Shown piece after piece: positions 46,973-54,955 of a stretch of DNA of 64,000 nucleotides. The position numbers and the translations under genes are program-made. Position 1 is the first letter of the stretch; each line of letters opens with the position of its first letter. The notes under the pieces were generated by a model that saw nothing but the letters and a program-made list of their open reading frames with translations, searched no databases and was not told the DNA's origin. This DNA is from Thermovorax subterraneus (GTDB lineage: Bacteria > Bacillota > Thermosediminibacteria > Thermosediminibacterales > Thermosediminibacteraceae). Location of the stretch: positions 186,001-250,000 of the forward strand of contig JAKIHM010000001.1 of the NCBI GenBank assembly GCA_021608145.1, read 5' to 3'.

Positions 46973-48205
46973 TTATTTTATCAACAAACTCTTTTTTATT
47001 GCATTTTTATCCCAATACTTCCATTCGTCGTTACTTTTTACCCTTTTAATTAAGTATCGTTCTTTCCAATATTCAGCCAATTCTTCGAATTTATAGTCAT
47101 AATAATCGATCTCTTTATCAATTCCATTTATATACTCCCTTACATTTGAAGCAAGTGGGAAAATAAAGACTTCTCTCTTAACTTCGTGTCTTAAAAGAAT
47201 TTCGGTGCTGTCAATACCCAAAGCTTTTTTTAAATCCACCTCCTCGTTTATCGCCTTTATAGCAGTTCTGATTAACCTAAATTTGTAGTTGGGCCCGTTA
47301 CCGTAGCCTCCTTTAACCTCAATCCCCTTCAGGTACAAATACTCTTTCATTAACCTACATATCTCTTCAGTGTATTTAAAAGTCCCGAATCCTTTTGTAT
47401 AACCAAGCGAAATACACAAAAGCCTGCCTTTATATTTTACTCTGTTGTATATTGAACTCCGACCATAAGCTGAAGTTGTGGTCAAAAGGACTAAGTGAGG
47501 GGAGATAATATTTTGTTCCATTTCTGTTTTCCTGTTACTGTATTTCTCTCTATAAAATTCTCTCACTTCATTTGCTACTGCACTCATTGCAACCAGTTTG
47601 CCACCTAGCAGCATACTATACGGTGGTACTGCGCCTAATGTAAATATATCCATGGTTTCATTAAGTTTATATACCTTATCCTTACCTCTCAAATTGAGCC
47701 ACTCGTTCCTTAATGTTAACCCTAAAGCTGGGGAGTGGCATCCCAATATCCCCATCAGCTTCCCGTTGTATTCATCGATGATAAGAAAACACAGCCTCCG
47801 ACCATAGCCATAAGAGTAAGGCAGACTCCATGTAAACCTCGCTACCTTAAATATATCCCATTCTTTTTTCGTTCTTACGGGGACCAATTTCGGAGATATT
47901 TTTTCCGGTAAAACATCCTTACCATTTGCAAAATATTCATCGACAATCTTTTCTCCTTTTTCGACTAAAAATTTTCTATGTTTCAGCAAGAACTCAATTC
48001 GGGCTTTTTCATGCATTTTTCTAAGGATCTTTTTATCGCCGCTATCTACCTTATCAAGAGCATAGCTTTTTATTTTTTCAATAATTTTATTCCGCAATAT
48101 TTCCTTTTTTATCTCAGTATCAATATCATTATTATTTAATATATTCTCTATTTCGCCTTCATCACTAAAATTATCTAACTCTTTGAACTTATATTCTATC
48201 GACAA
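46973..48205 (-). CDS. DruA-like (DUF4338) protein
   Basis: 410 residues. The segment CFLIIDEYNGKLMGILGCHS, followed by LRNEWLNLRGKDKVYKLNE and then LLTTTSAYGRSSIYNRVKYKG with ISLGYTKGFGTFKY, resembles DUF4338, the domain of the Druantia protein DruA. N-terminal 100 residues are helical and charged. Function of DUF4338 is unknown. It is the first gene of the operon with nurA (28 bp) and herA, so the three probably act together; no DruE helicase is present. Confidence 0.65.
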   Translation of the reverse strand: MSIEYKFKELDNFSDEGEIENILNNNDIDTEIKKEILRNKIIEKIKSYALDKVDSGDKKILRKMHEKARIEFLLKHRKFLVEKGEKIVDEYFANGKDVLPEKISPKLVPVRTKKEWDIFKVARFTWSLPYSYGYGRRLCFLIIDEYNGKLMGILGCHSPALGLTLRNEWLNLRGKDKVYKLNETMDIFTLGAVPPYSMLLGGKLVAMSAVANEVREFYREKYSNRKTEMEQNIISPHLVLLTTTSAYGRSSIYNRVKYKGRLLCISLGYTKGFGTFKYTEEICRLMKEYLYLKGIEVKGGYGNGPNYKFRLIRTAIKAINEEVDLKKALGIDSTEILLRHEVKREVFIFPLASNVREYINGIDKEIDYYDYKFEELAEYWKERYLIKRVKSNDEWKYWDKNAIKKSLLIK

Positions 48206-48324
48206 TCCGTTGCACCTCCGTATAGTTTTAATTATACCATAATTGCCTTAATTTTCTATAAGGAATAAGTATAGTATATAAACTGTGTATATTATCTCTA
48301 CATCTCTATACCGCTTTTACTGCA

Positions 48325-48416
48325 AAAGGGCACTTCCGCCGGGGCGTAAGCCCGAAAGCGGAGGTGCCCAAAATTTCGGCCCTGCACGGAGCCCGCAAGA
48401 GGCTCGATGCAGGGCC
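48325..48416. repeat. 92-bp double-hairpin repeat, copy B
   Basis: GGGCACTTCCGCCGGGGCG... through CGATGCAGGGCC, nearly identical to copy A apart from the second loop (CGGAGCCCGCAAG versus TGGTGCCTGCAAA) with compensating stem changes. It lies 120 bp upstream of the druA-like start, so the two copies bracket the three-gene module. Confidence 0.9.
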
Positions 48417-48446
48417 GGCATCTTTAGTATATACTAAATACCTGTT

Positions 48447-49232
48447 TTAACTTTTTGGAGGGTAAAATGCTCCTATAACTACAAATGTAGCAAACCTATG
48501 AAATTTATGTACCGTTCCAACATAGAAATATAACTCGCGATTTTCTTTAAAAAAATCGAAATATTTCTTCTTTATTTCGATAAGCACCTTATCTTTATAT
48601 TTCTTTCTCCAGCTACGGTAACTTTGATATATTTCCCAATCAACATATGATAGTATATGTTCCCCATTGCATTTATCGTCATAACAATTGAATTTATAAG
48701 CAAAGGACCAAGGTATTTTTTCTAAAACTTGCTTTTGTACTGATGAAAATAAGCTTATTTGTCTAAGATACATTTCCTTTTCTGGACTCCAATTTTCTGG
48801 TTCTTCTCGTATAATAAGGTCAAGTACTTCTTTTGGTTTAATTAATCCAAGAGATATATTTTCATTCTTACATTTTTCTATTAATTCTTCTAATGATTTA
48901 TTCAGCAAAGGAAGAATAATTTTTTTTCTTTCAGCCCAATTGTTTTTGGTGTCTACAAAGTGTAATTTTCTTATACTATCTGGATCAACATGGTAACTTT
49001 CAGGCCTTGTATTATCAGATGACTTTATAACTTTAGCTTCTATCCAATCATATTTCCTAAATTGCTTTTCTTGGGGAAGGTCCCTAAATTGGACAGGATA
49101 TAACCTTATCCATTTACCTACATCGGTTATCCCTGCCACACATACAGCTTCACCATATCTTCTTGAAGGCTGTGGATATGCTTTAACAGTGATTAATATC
49201 CTTTTCGTCTCCCATTTGTGTGTAGAACCCAT
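48447..49232 (-). CDS. Unrecognised protein paired with DUF488
   Basis: 261 residues. N-terminal half is beta-rich (KRILITVKAYPQPSRRYGE, VCVAGITDVGKWIRLYPVQF, then KYDWIEAKVI) and reminiscent of PUA/ASCH-like nucleic-acid binding folds; the C terminus ends YFYVGTVHKFHRFATFVVIGA. Cys residues in CYDDKCNGEH may bind metal. I do not know the family. Its start overlaps the DUF488 gene by 50 bp, so the two are translated together. A function in nucleic-acid recognition is a guess. Confidence 0.7.
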   Translation of the reverse strand: MGSTHKWETKRILITVKAYPQPSRRYGEAVCVAGITDVGKWIRLYPVQFRDLPQEKQFRKYDWIEAKVIKSSDNTRPESYHVDPDSIRKLHFVDTKNNWAERKKIILPLLNKSLEELIEKCKNENISLGLIKPKEVLDLIIREEPENWSPEKEMYLRQISLFSSVQKQVLEKIPWSFAYKFNCYDDKCNGEHILSYVDWEIYQSYRSWRKKYKDKVLIEIKKKYFDFFKENRELYFYVGTVHKFHRFATFVVIGAFYPPKS

Positions 49233-49695
49233 TCAAATCACCTTGTAAATGCTTTATTATCAACCCATTACCATCCATTTTTTTTATGTTCCATGCTAAT
49301 ATACTTCTGTGGCATTCGGAATAATTTTTTTCATAGCACAATAGACAGCAATTTTCCTGATGAATCTCATTTAAAAGCTCTTTCAGCAAATGTATATTAG
49401 ATTGCAACATTTTTTCGTATTCATTAATAAACATAATGAAATCTTTTGTTCGATATAGCTTTTCACGAAGGTCTTTTGGAGTCCCAAGTTTTTCTAAGTG
49501 CTTGTACTTAATGCCATGTTCAAATAATACTTTACTTAAAATCGACTTAGAAAAACCTTTTTTTCTACTTACAGGATTCTTTCTAACATCTATAATCGTA
49601 TCAATATGATTTTTCTTAATTATATTTATAAATTGTTCTAAATCAATTCCTTCGTATCCGATTGTGTAAACAGTATTGACTGACACGACAAACAC
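49183..49695 (-). CDS. DUF488 family protein
   Basis: 170 residues. Typical DUF488 blocks: VYTIGYEGIDLEQFINII, DTIIDVRKNPVSRKKGFSKS, YKHLEKLGTPKDLREKL, and CCLLCYEKNYSECHRSILA. The conserved Arg, Cys and His suggest an enzyme active site, but its reaction is unknown. It overlaps the following 261-residue gene, forming a compact two-gene unit outside the 92-bp repeat. Confidence 0.88.
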   Translation of the reverse strand: MFVVSVNTVYTIGYEGIDLEQFINIIKKNHIDTIIDVRKNPVSRKKGFSKSILSKVLFEHGIKYKHLEKLGTPKDLREKLYRTKDFIMFINEYEKMLQSNIHLLKELLNEIHQENCCLLCYEKNYSECHRSILAWNIKKMDGNGLIIKHLQGDLNGFYTQMGDEKDINHC

Positions 49696-49750
49696 CTCTA
49701 GTTTATATTATCTTCTTCAATAAAAATAGAAAATCTTCCCGGTTCTAATA

Positions 49751-50173
49751 TTAATATCCTATCAGGAACAAGCTACCGAGGACTTCGTGATATTTTATTA
49801 TAACTGCCTGGTCCGGTGTAACAATTAAAGTTACCGCAGCGGGGATAAACATATCTTTCTCGTACTGATTCTTTTTTTCACCTTTTTTAGTCGTCTCTTC
49901 GCCCATTTTATTTACGACATCATATATCTGAACTTTTTCGGCTATAATTTTAGAAACAGCATCCTTTTCCTGATCCTTGGACACCCATCCTACATCCACT
50001 ATATCGCCGGGCTTTATTTTCCCTGCTAGCGATGAAGTGAGATTCACACTTATAGTTATCCTCCTCATACCTTCCTCTATAACAGGCACTTTTTCCGTAA
50101 AGACCATATTTTTTAGTATATAGGAACCGGCGCTGATATCGACTTTTGCGTAGCCGCTTACTTTCTCGCCCAT
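49751..50173 (-). CDS. SAF-domain protein, CpaB/RcpC-like, probably truncated
   Basis: 140 residues. The sequence GYAKVDISAGSYILKNMVF and RRITISVNLTSSLAGKIKPGDIVDVGW is the SAF plus beta region of the pilus-assembly protein CpaB. The N-terminal membrane anchor found in complete CpaB (~250 residues) is missing and there is no good ribosome site before the first Met. No other Flp pilus gene is nearby. Most likely a 5'-truncated remnant. Confidence 0.6.
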   Translation of the reverse strand: MGEKVSGYAKVDISAGSYILKNMVFTEKVPVIEEGMRRITISVNLTSSLAGKIKPGDIVDVGWVSKDQEKDAVSKIIAEKVQIYDVVNKMGEETTKKGEKKNQYEKDMFIPAAVTLIVTPDQAVIIKYHEVLGSLFLIGY

Positions 50174-50234
50174 TTCGTCTAAATTATTCTTATTTGGACA
50201 ATATGTGATAAAATTAATATAAGAGGTGGACGTA

Positions 50235-50689
50235 ATGGATTTTGGTGAAAGATTACAAGAATTAAGGAAAGAAAAAGGAATTAGCAGGAAAGAACTTGCA
50301 AGAGCATTACAATTATCGTATTCCGCTATTGCAAAATACGAAACAAATGTGAGGAAGCCAGACCAGGAGACCCTGAAAAAAATCGCCGATTATTTTGACG
50401 TAACCGTGGACTACCTCCTGGCCGCTCCAATAGCCGTAAGCTTACGCACAAAGATGAACGGGATATTGAAAAAATCATCGAAGAGATGAGGCAAAGGATT
50501 GAGAATACGGAAGGATTAATGCTTGACGGAAAAATATTAAACCCAGAAGATATCGAAGCGATAATTAACGCCGTGCGGGTGGGATTAGAGATGGCGAAGC
50601 TACGGAATAAAGAGAAGTATGAGCTACGGAATAAAGAGAAGTATGGAAGAAAAAAGAGAAACAATGATGGAAGTATAAAAAATACTTAA
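50235..50689 (+). pseudogene. XRE-family repressor broken by one missing base
   Basis: N-terminal Cro/C1 helix-turn-helix (RLQELRKEKGISRKELARAL, YSAIAKYETNVRKPD) ends in DYLLAAPIAV. In the next frame the same DNA continues as GRSNSRKLTHKDERDIEKII and then EEMRQRIENTEGLMLDG, the standard tail. One G missing at about 50420 (CTGGCC for CTGGGCC) explains the change. A 24-bp tandem repeat (GAGCTACGGAATAAAGAGAA...) lies near 50600-50645. Probably the repressor of a former integrative element. Confidence 0.78.
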
Positions 50690-50715
50690 AAACAAAAAAA
50701 GCCGGAGGAAGAGGT

Positions 50716-51516
50716 ATGTATATAGCATATTTTGACGAAAGCGGAGATGATGGTTACCCTAAATATTCTTCTGAATTATTCGTTTTAACGAGCGTATATA
50801 TGGACGAATCCGTATGGAAAAATAATTATAATACCATAAAAGATTTTCGTAAAGACTTAAAAAGAAAATATAATTTCCCTGTAAAACTGGAGTTTCATAC
50901 AAAAGATTTTTTAACGGACAAAAACCCCTACAGGAAATACAACTGGGATCCGGAAACAAAGAAAAACATACTTACGGATTATTTCAACTGTATAGCAAAA
51001 TTGGAAGTAAAAATAATCAATGTGGTTATCATAAAACCAAATATTTTAAAAGACGATTACAATGTCTTAGATACCGCTTTTTCTTACAACATACAGAGAA
51101 TAGAAAACGATTTAAGTGAAGCGGGTAACTCCAAATTTCTCATTATTACAGATGAGGGTAGAGTTGGTAAAATGCGAAAAACTTCCAGAAGGATGCAGAA
51201 ATATAACCCTATACCCTCAAAAATATATCCAGGAAAATATTTATATAACGAAATTAAACTCTTGATAGAAGATCCTTTACCCAAGGAATCAAAGGAATCG
51301 TACTTTTTACAGATTGCAGACTTAATAGCGTACATAGTCTATCTATATAGTTCGAAAACATTTATACAAGTTGACTGGGCAAACAGAGTTAAACGAATAC
51401 TAGACTTTGGTGATATTATAAATTTCCTGAATATGATAAAAGCCCGCATAAATTGTAAAGCGGCTTCTGATAACGAATTCGGCATAGTAAATTATCCAAA
51501 ACCAAAAAAGCAATAA
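50716..51516 (+). CDS. DUF3800 protein (RNase H-like fold)
   Basis: 266 residues. Begins YIAYFDESGDDGYPKYSSEL and contains FLIITDEGRVGKM and ADLIAYIVYLY, the acidic positions of DUF3800. The family has an RNase H-like fold and is frequent on mobile elements and near phage-defence genes; its activity is unknown. Intact, with GGAGGAAGAGG upstream, between the broken repressor and the ImmA-like gene. Codons are AT-rich. Confidence 0.85.
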   Translation: MYIAYFDESGDDGYPKYSSELFVLTSVYMDESVWKNNYNTIKDFRKDLKRKYNFPVKLEFHTKDFLTDKNPYRKYNWDPETKKNILTDYFNCIAKLEVKIINVVIIKPNILKDDYNVLDTAFSYNIQRIENDLSEAGNSKFLIITDEGRVGKMRKTSRRMQKYNPIPSKIYPGKYLYNEIKLLIEDPLPKESKESYFLQIADLIAYIVYLYSSKTFIQVDWANRVKRILDFGDIINFLNMIKARINCKAASDNEFGIVNYPKPKKQ

Positions 51517-51644
51517 AAAACACCACCTACGGCGCATTCGCGCTTTCAGTGGTTCACTTTTATAGTATCAAAAATAATATTAGCTGTCAAGACTATGGAA
51601 GAATTTTCTTGTTCAAAGTTAACTCTATTAGGCAGGTGGCCCCT

Positions 51645-52079
51645 TTGAAGATAAAGCGCATTGTAAGAAGCCTTGTAAAAAAGTATAAAACCAGCGACCC
51701 ATTTGAACTTATGGATGCGCTGGACATAATATACATAAAGCACCCTCTGCCTGAAAACGTCAGAGGATTTTATTTTACCAAACTTCGCAGGAAAATCGTG
51801 GTAATAAACAGCATTTACGAGAAGAGGCGGCAGATTCTGACTGCGGCCCATAAATTGGGGCATTGCATTTTGCACCCGAAAATGAATGCAATCTTTCTGG
51901 AACTGAATACTTTCATGGTTACAAGTAAGTACGAAAATGAAGCCGGTAAATTCGCCGCAGAACTGCTAACGTATGAAATAGACTTCACCGTATACGAAGG
52001 ATATGTTATGGAACAAATCGCCTGTGCTTTAGATATTCCCGAGAATGTGCTCAGATTAATTCTTAGGGAGGGTATCTAA
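51645..52079 (+). CDS. ImmA/IrrE-like protein with altered catalytic motif
   Basis: About 144 residues from TTG 51645 (GGCAGGTGG upstream). ImmA/IrrE metallopeptidases cleave XRE repressors to induce mobile elements. The zinc motif should be HExxH; here it reads AHKLGH, with Lys in place of the catalytic Glu, while both His, the following LHP and the later Glu (YENEAGKFAAELL) remain. Protease activity is therefore doubtful. It overlaps the recombinase start by one base. Confidence 0.82.
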   Translation: MKIKRIVRSLVKKYKTSDPFELMDALDIIYIKHPLPENVRGFYFTKLRRKIVVINSIYEKRRQILTAAHKLGHCILHPKMNAIFLELNTFMVTSKYENEAGKFAAELLTYEIDFTVYEGYVMEQIACALDIPENVLRLILREGI

Positions 52080-53140
52080 TGAGTGAAGGAAAAATTAAAG
52101 CGGCAGCTTATTGCAGGTATTCAAGCAATAACCAGAGGGAAGAAAGCATTGAAGCCCAGCTGCGGGCTATAAAAGAATTTACAGAAAAAGAAGGTTACGT
52201 CGACAGTCCCGAGAGTATAATATTAGAATCCGTCCTTGAAGGTATGGCGGAATACTACTCTCGGAACCTTGCAAGAGAAGTAATGAAGGGAATGAAAAAG
52301 ACAGCTCTACAGGCAAAGCATACGGGCGGTTTGCCACCGCTTGGATATGATGTAGATGAAGAAGGTTATTATGTAATCAATGAGCAGGAAGCAGTCATAG
52401 TAAAAAAAATTTTTTCTCTTTATTTAGATGGCTATTAATATAAGGCAATAGCCGATATTTTGAACAGACATGGATATAGAACTAAATTGGGAAATCTTTT
52501 TGGGAAAAACAGCATTTACGATATCCTTATAAATGAGAAATACAAAGGCACTTACGTTTTTAACAAAAGATCGAGCAAAGACAGCTTAGGTAGGCGGAAC
52601 AATAGAAGATTCAAGGATAATGAAAATATTATAAGAATCCCGAACGGTATGCCGGCTATAATTGATGAGCAAACTTTTGATAAAGTCCAAGAGAAAATAC
52701 ATGCAAGGAAGAGGGGTCCTCGTATGAGTGAAAAAAGGTTCTGGAGTATGTCAGGCAGTTTGAAGCTGAAAAAAGCGGCGAAATCAAATACCTAGAAAGC
52801 AAAATAAAGGACCTTGAAGCTAAGATCGAAAGGCTGATAGACGCCATTGCAGAAGGATATGGTGATAAAGAAATGATAGATAAAAGGATGAAAGCCTATA
52901 AGGCCGAAAAAATACAGTGCGAGAGCAGGCTAAGCGAATTAAAATTAAAAGAGTATAGCTGGATAAACGAAGAAAAAGTAGCGGATTACCTGAGAATTTG
53001 CAGGGAAGCCCTTCTAAGCGGGGATCCTAAAGCCCAAAGAAAAATAATAGAAACTTTTGTAGATAAAATAATAATCTATCCCGATAGGATAGATACTTCT
53101 CTAAAAATAAATATTAAGTTTGAAACGGAAAGGGGTAAAG
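52079..53140 (+). pseudogene. Large serine recombinase fragment 2, next to ssrA
   Basis: Starts AAAYCRYSSNNQREESIEAQL (nucleophile Ser region), then loses ~80 residues of the catalytic domain before SPESIILESVLEGMAEYYS, has a stop at 52436-52438, continues in the same style to RKRGPRMSEK, loses the zinc ribbon, and resumes in another frame as VRQFEAEKSGEIKYLESK to IIIYPDRIDTSL. Coiled-coil and C-terminal end are present. It converges on the 3' end of ssrA with no gap. It cannot be active. Confidence 0.9.
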
Positions 53141-53141
53141 C

Positions 53142-53490
53142 TGGTGGAGGCGAGGGGAATCGAACCCCTGTCCGAAGGCGCATCGATAAAAGCCTCTACA
53201 GGCTTATCCCTCGTTTTAAATCTCGCCGGCTTCACTCCCGAGGGCAGGATTGAAAACCGGCCAGCTTTGTTTGTTTCTCTTCCGCTGCCAAAGCTAACAG
53301 CGGAAGAAGAGCCCGGAGCTATGACACCCTTTTCCGGCAACCGGGCACGCCGGGAAGGGCGTGCTGCTGTTTAATTAAGCAGCAAGAGCGAGTTCTTCGT
53401 TGGCACTTATTTGTGCTTCCGGATTTACGAGTCGGAAAGCTCGGCCTGCAGCTTTTATCTCCGCTGCCCCCGTCGAGACCAAACGCCCCC
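53142..53490 (-). ncRNA. ssrA: tmRNA
   Basis: Minus strand. The 5' end GGGGGCG pairs with CGCCTCC before ACCA at the 3' end, forming the tRNA-like acceptor stem; the T arm is GGGGTTCGATTCCCC-like. The reading segment gives the tag ANEELALAA followed by TAA (complement near 53373-53402), a normal proteolysis tag. CCA is encoded. tmRNA with SmpB rescues stalled ribosomes. The 3' end is a common integration site and is where the serine recombinase relic ends. Confidence 0.96.
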
Positions 53491-53628
53491 ATATTCGCTT
53501 TTTTCCATATATATTATACACCAAAAAACGCGAAATATCAATAAAGGTCAAAGACTGAAAAAATCACACTTTGAAGACCTGCTTTATATACTACTATTAG
53601 AAAAAATCTCAAAAAGGAGTGAATCCAG

Positions 53629-54705
53629 GTGTCAGGCGATGAGTATATGAAAAAACTCGAGGAACTGGTGGATAAATTCGAAGTGGATGAAGGGTTATCC
53701 ACGATTGACAAGAAATTTGAGTTTTGGGAACTGGTTATCCTAAAACTGCTTTTAAATAAAAAATTTGGGCTCAAGGAGATAAAAAAGGAGGTAAGGGAAA
53801 TTGAAGAAAAACTGGATAATCCTAATACCGGCCTTGCTGAAATTAAGAAAGAAATACGGGAAATCGAGGACAAACTAGACAACCCGAACTACGGTTTAGC
53901 TGAGATTAAGAGAGAGATCAGCGAAATAGAGGGTAAGCTGGATAATCCCGACATTGGCTTAGGGGAGATAAAGAAGGAAATCCAGGATATAGAGTGTAAA
54001 CTGGATAGTCCCGAATTCGGCTTAGCCGAGATAAAGAAAGAAATTCAGGATATAGAGTGCAAACTAGACAACCCGAACTACGGTTTAGCTGAGATTAAGA
54101 GAGAGATCAGCGAAATAGAGGGTAAGCTGGATAATCCCGACATTGGCTTAGGGGAGATAAAGAAGGAAGTCCAGGATATAGAGTGCAAACTGGATAGTCC
54201 TGAATTCGGATTAGCTGAGATAAAAAAAGAAATCGAAGATATAGAGGAGAAACTCGATAGTTCCGACTTTGGTCTTGAGGAGATAAAAAGAGAGATAAAG
54301 GAGATTGAAGAAAAACTGGACGGAATAATCCCGCCAACAGGCAATATATTAACGACGGGACCGGTAGTGGCCGACAACAGCGTGAACAGCATAGTTGCAA
54401 AAGTTCTTAACAACTCTGATGAAACGGTAACCGTCACCGTCAATCTTTACGATATCGGGACGTGTCCGGACGCTAAAGAACTGGTGCAATCTTTTGAACT
54501 TACCATCGAAAGCAAATGCTCAAAAGCCGTTGTCCTGCAAAAACCTGCGACCGAATGGGAAGTCCAGTATATAGGCGTCGGGCCGGAAATCTTCGTCTTT
54601 ACGGCAGGCCGCAGCAACGGTAAAAATGCACCTATTTCTGCCAGCAACTTAATCCCGGCAAATACCTTCAGGCACAGCGAACACGTCCTGACGACCGACC
54701 CATAG
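53629..54705 (+). CDS. 21-residue-repeat coiled-coil protein
   Basis: 358 residues. Residues 1-50 are a charged lead-in. Residues 51-231 consist of eight full 21-residue repeats and part of a ninth, consensus IKKEIxEIExKLDNPxxGLAE; 21 is three heptads, so a long rod-like coiled coil with regular NP breaks is expected. The final ~120 residues are beta-rich (ILTTGPVVADNSVNSIVAKV, VTVTVNLYDIG) and look like a small surface-type domain. No signal peptide. GTG start after AAAGGAG. Function unknown; possibly spore- or surface-associated. Confidence 0.8.
   Translation: MSGDEYMKKLEELVDKFEVDEGLSTIDKKFEFWELVILKLLLNKKFGLKEIKKEVREIEEKLDNPNTGLAEIKKEIREIEDKLDNPNYGLAEIKREISEIEGKLDNPDIGLGEIKKEIQDIECKLDSPEFGLAEIKKEIQDIECKLDNPNYGLAEIKREISEIEGKLDNPDIGLGEIKKEVQDIECKLDSPEFGLAEIKKEIEDIEEKLDSSDFGLEEIKREIKEIEEKLDGIIPPTGNILTTGPVVADNSVNSIVAKVLNNSDETVTVTVNLYDIGTCPDAKELVQSFELTIESKCSKAVVLQKPATEWEVQYIGVGPEIFVFTAGRSNGKNAPISASNLIPANTFRHSEHVLTTDP
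53779..54322 (+). repeat. 63-bp coding repeats with a 189-bp higher-order unit
   Basis: Eight to nine 63-bp units encode the 21-residue repeat. A three-unit block starting near 53872 recurs near 54061 with very few changes, indicating a recent 189-bp duplication. Confidence 0.85.
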
Positions 54706-54772
54706 AGTGGCTTTGAACCTATCTGCTGCGTAACCATCGTCAAGCGTAATGCCCCTGCCTATGCCTATTAAG

Positions 54773-54812
54773 AAAAATCTATCCCCGAGGGGGATAGATT
54801 TTATTATTTTTT
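54773..54812 (+). terminator. Rho-independent terminator
   Basis: AAAATCTATCCCC-GAG-GGGGATAGATTTT followed by an AT/T-rich stretch. Confidence 0.8.
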
Positions 54813-54955
54813 ATGTGCTTTTATAGGGAATAAGCGTGAAAATTTTTCGGGAAACTACTTTTTGGAGGTGCATTGCATGAGAATAACGGCGAATTAATGG
54901 AGCAAAGCGGTGCGGTAAAGATAATGAAAAAATAGCATAAAGGGAGGCAGAGAGG

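Noticed and set aside
53142-53230. tRNA-like T-arm and CCA suggesting a tRNA gene
   Set aside because: It is the tRNA-like end of tmRNA; the tag ANEELALAA and the 5' GGGGGCG partner lie ~340 bp away and there is no anticodon arm.
53779-54322. Regular 63-bp repeats resembling a CRISPR or satellite array
   Set aside because: They are fully coding with heptad periodicity and have no unique spacers.
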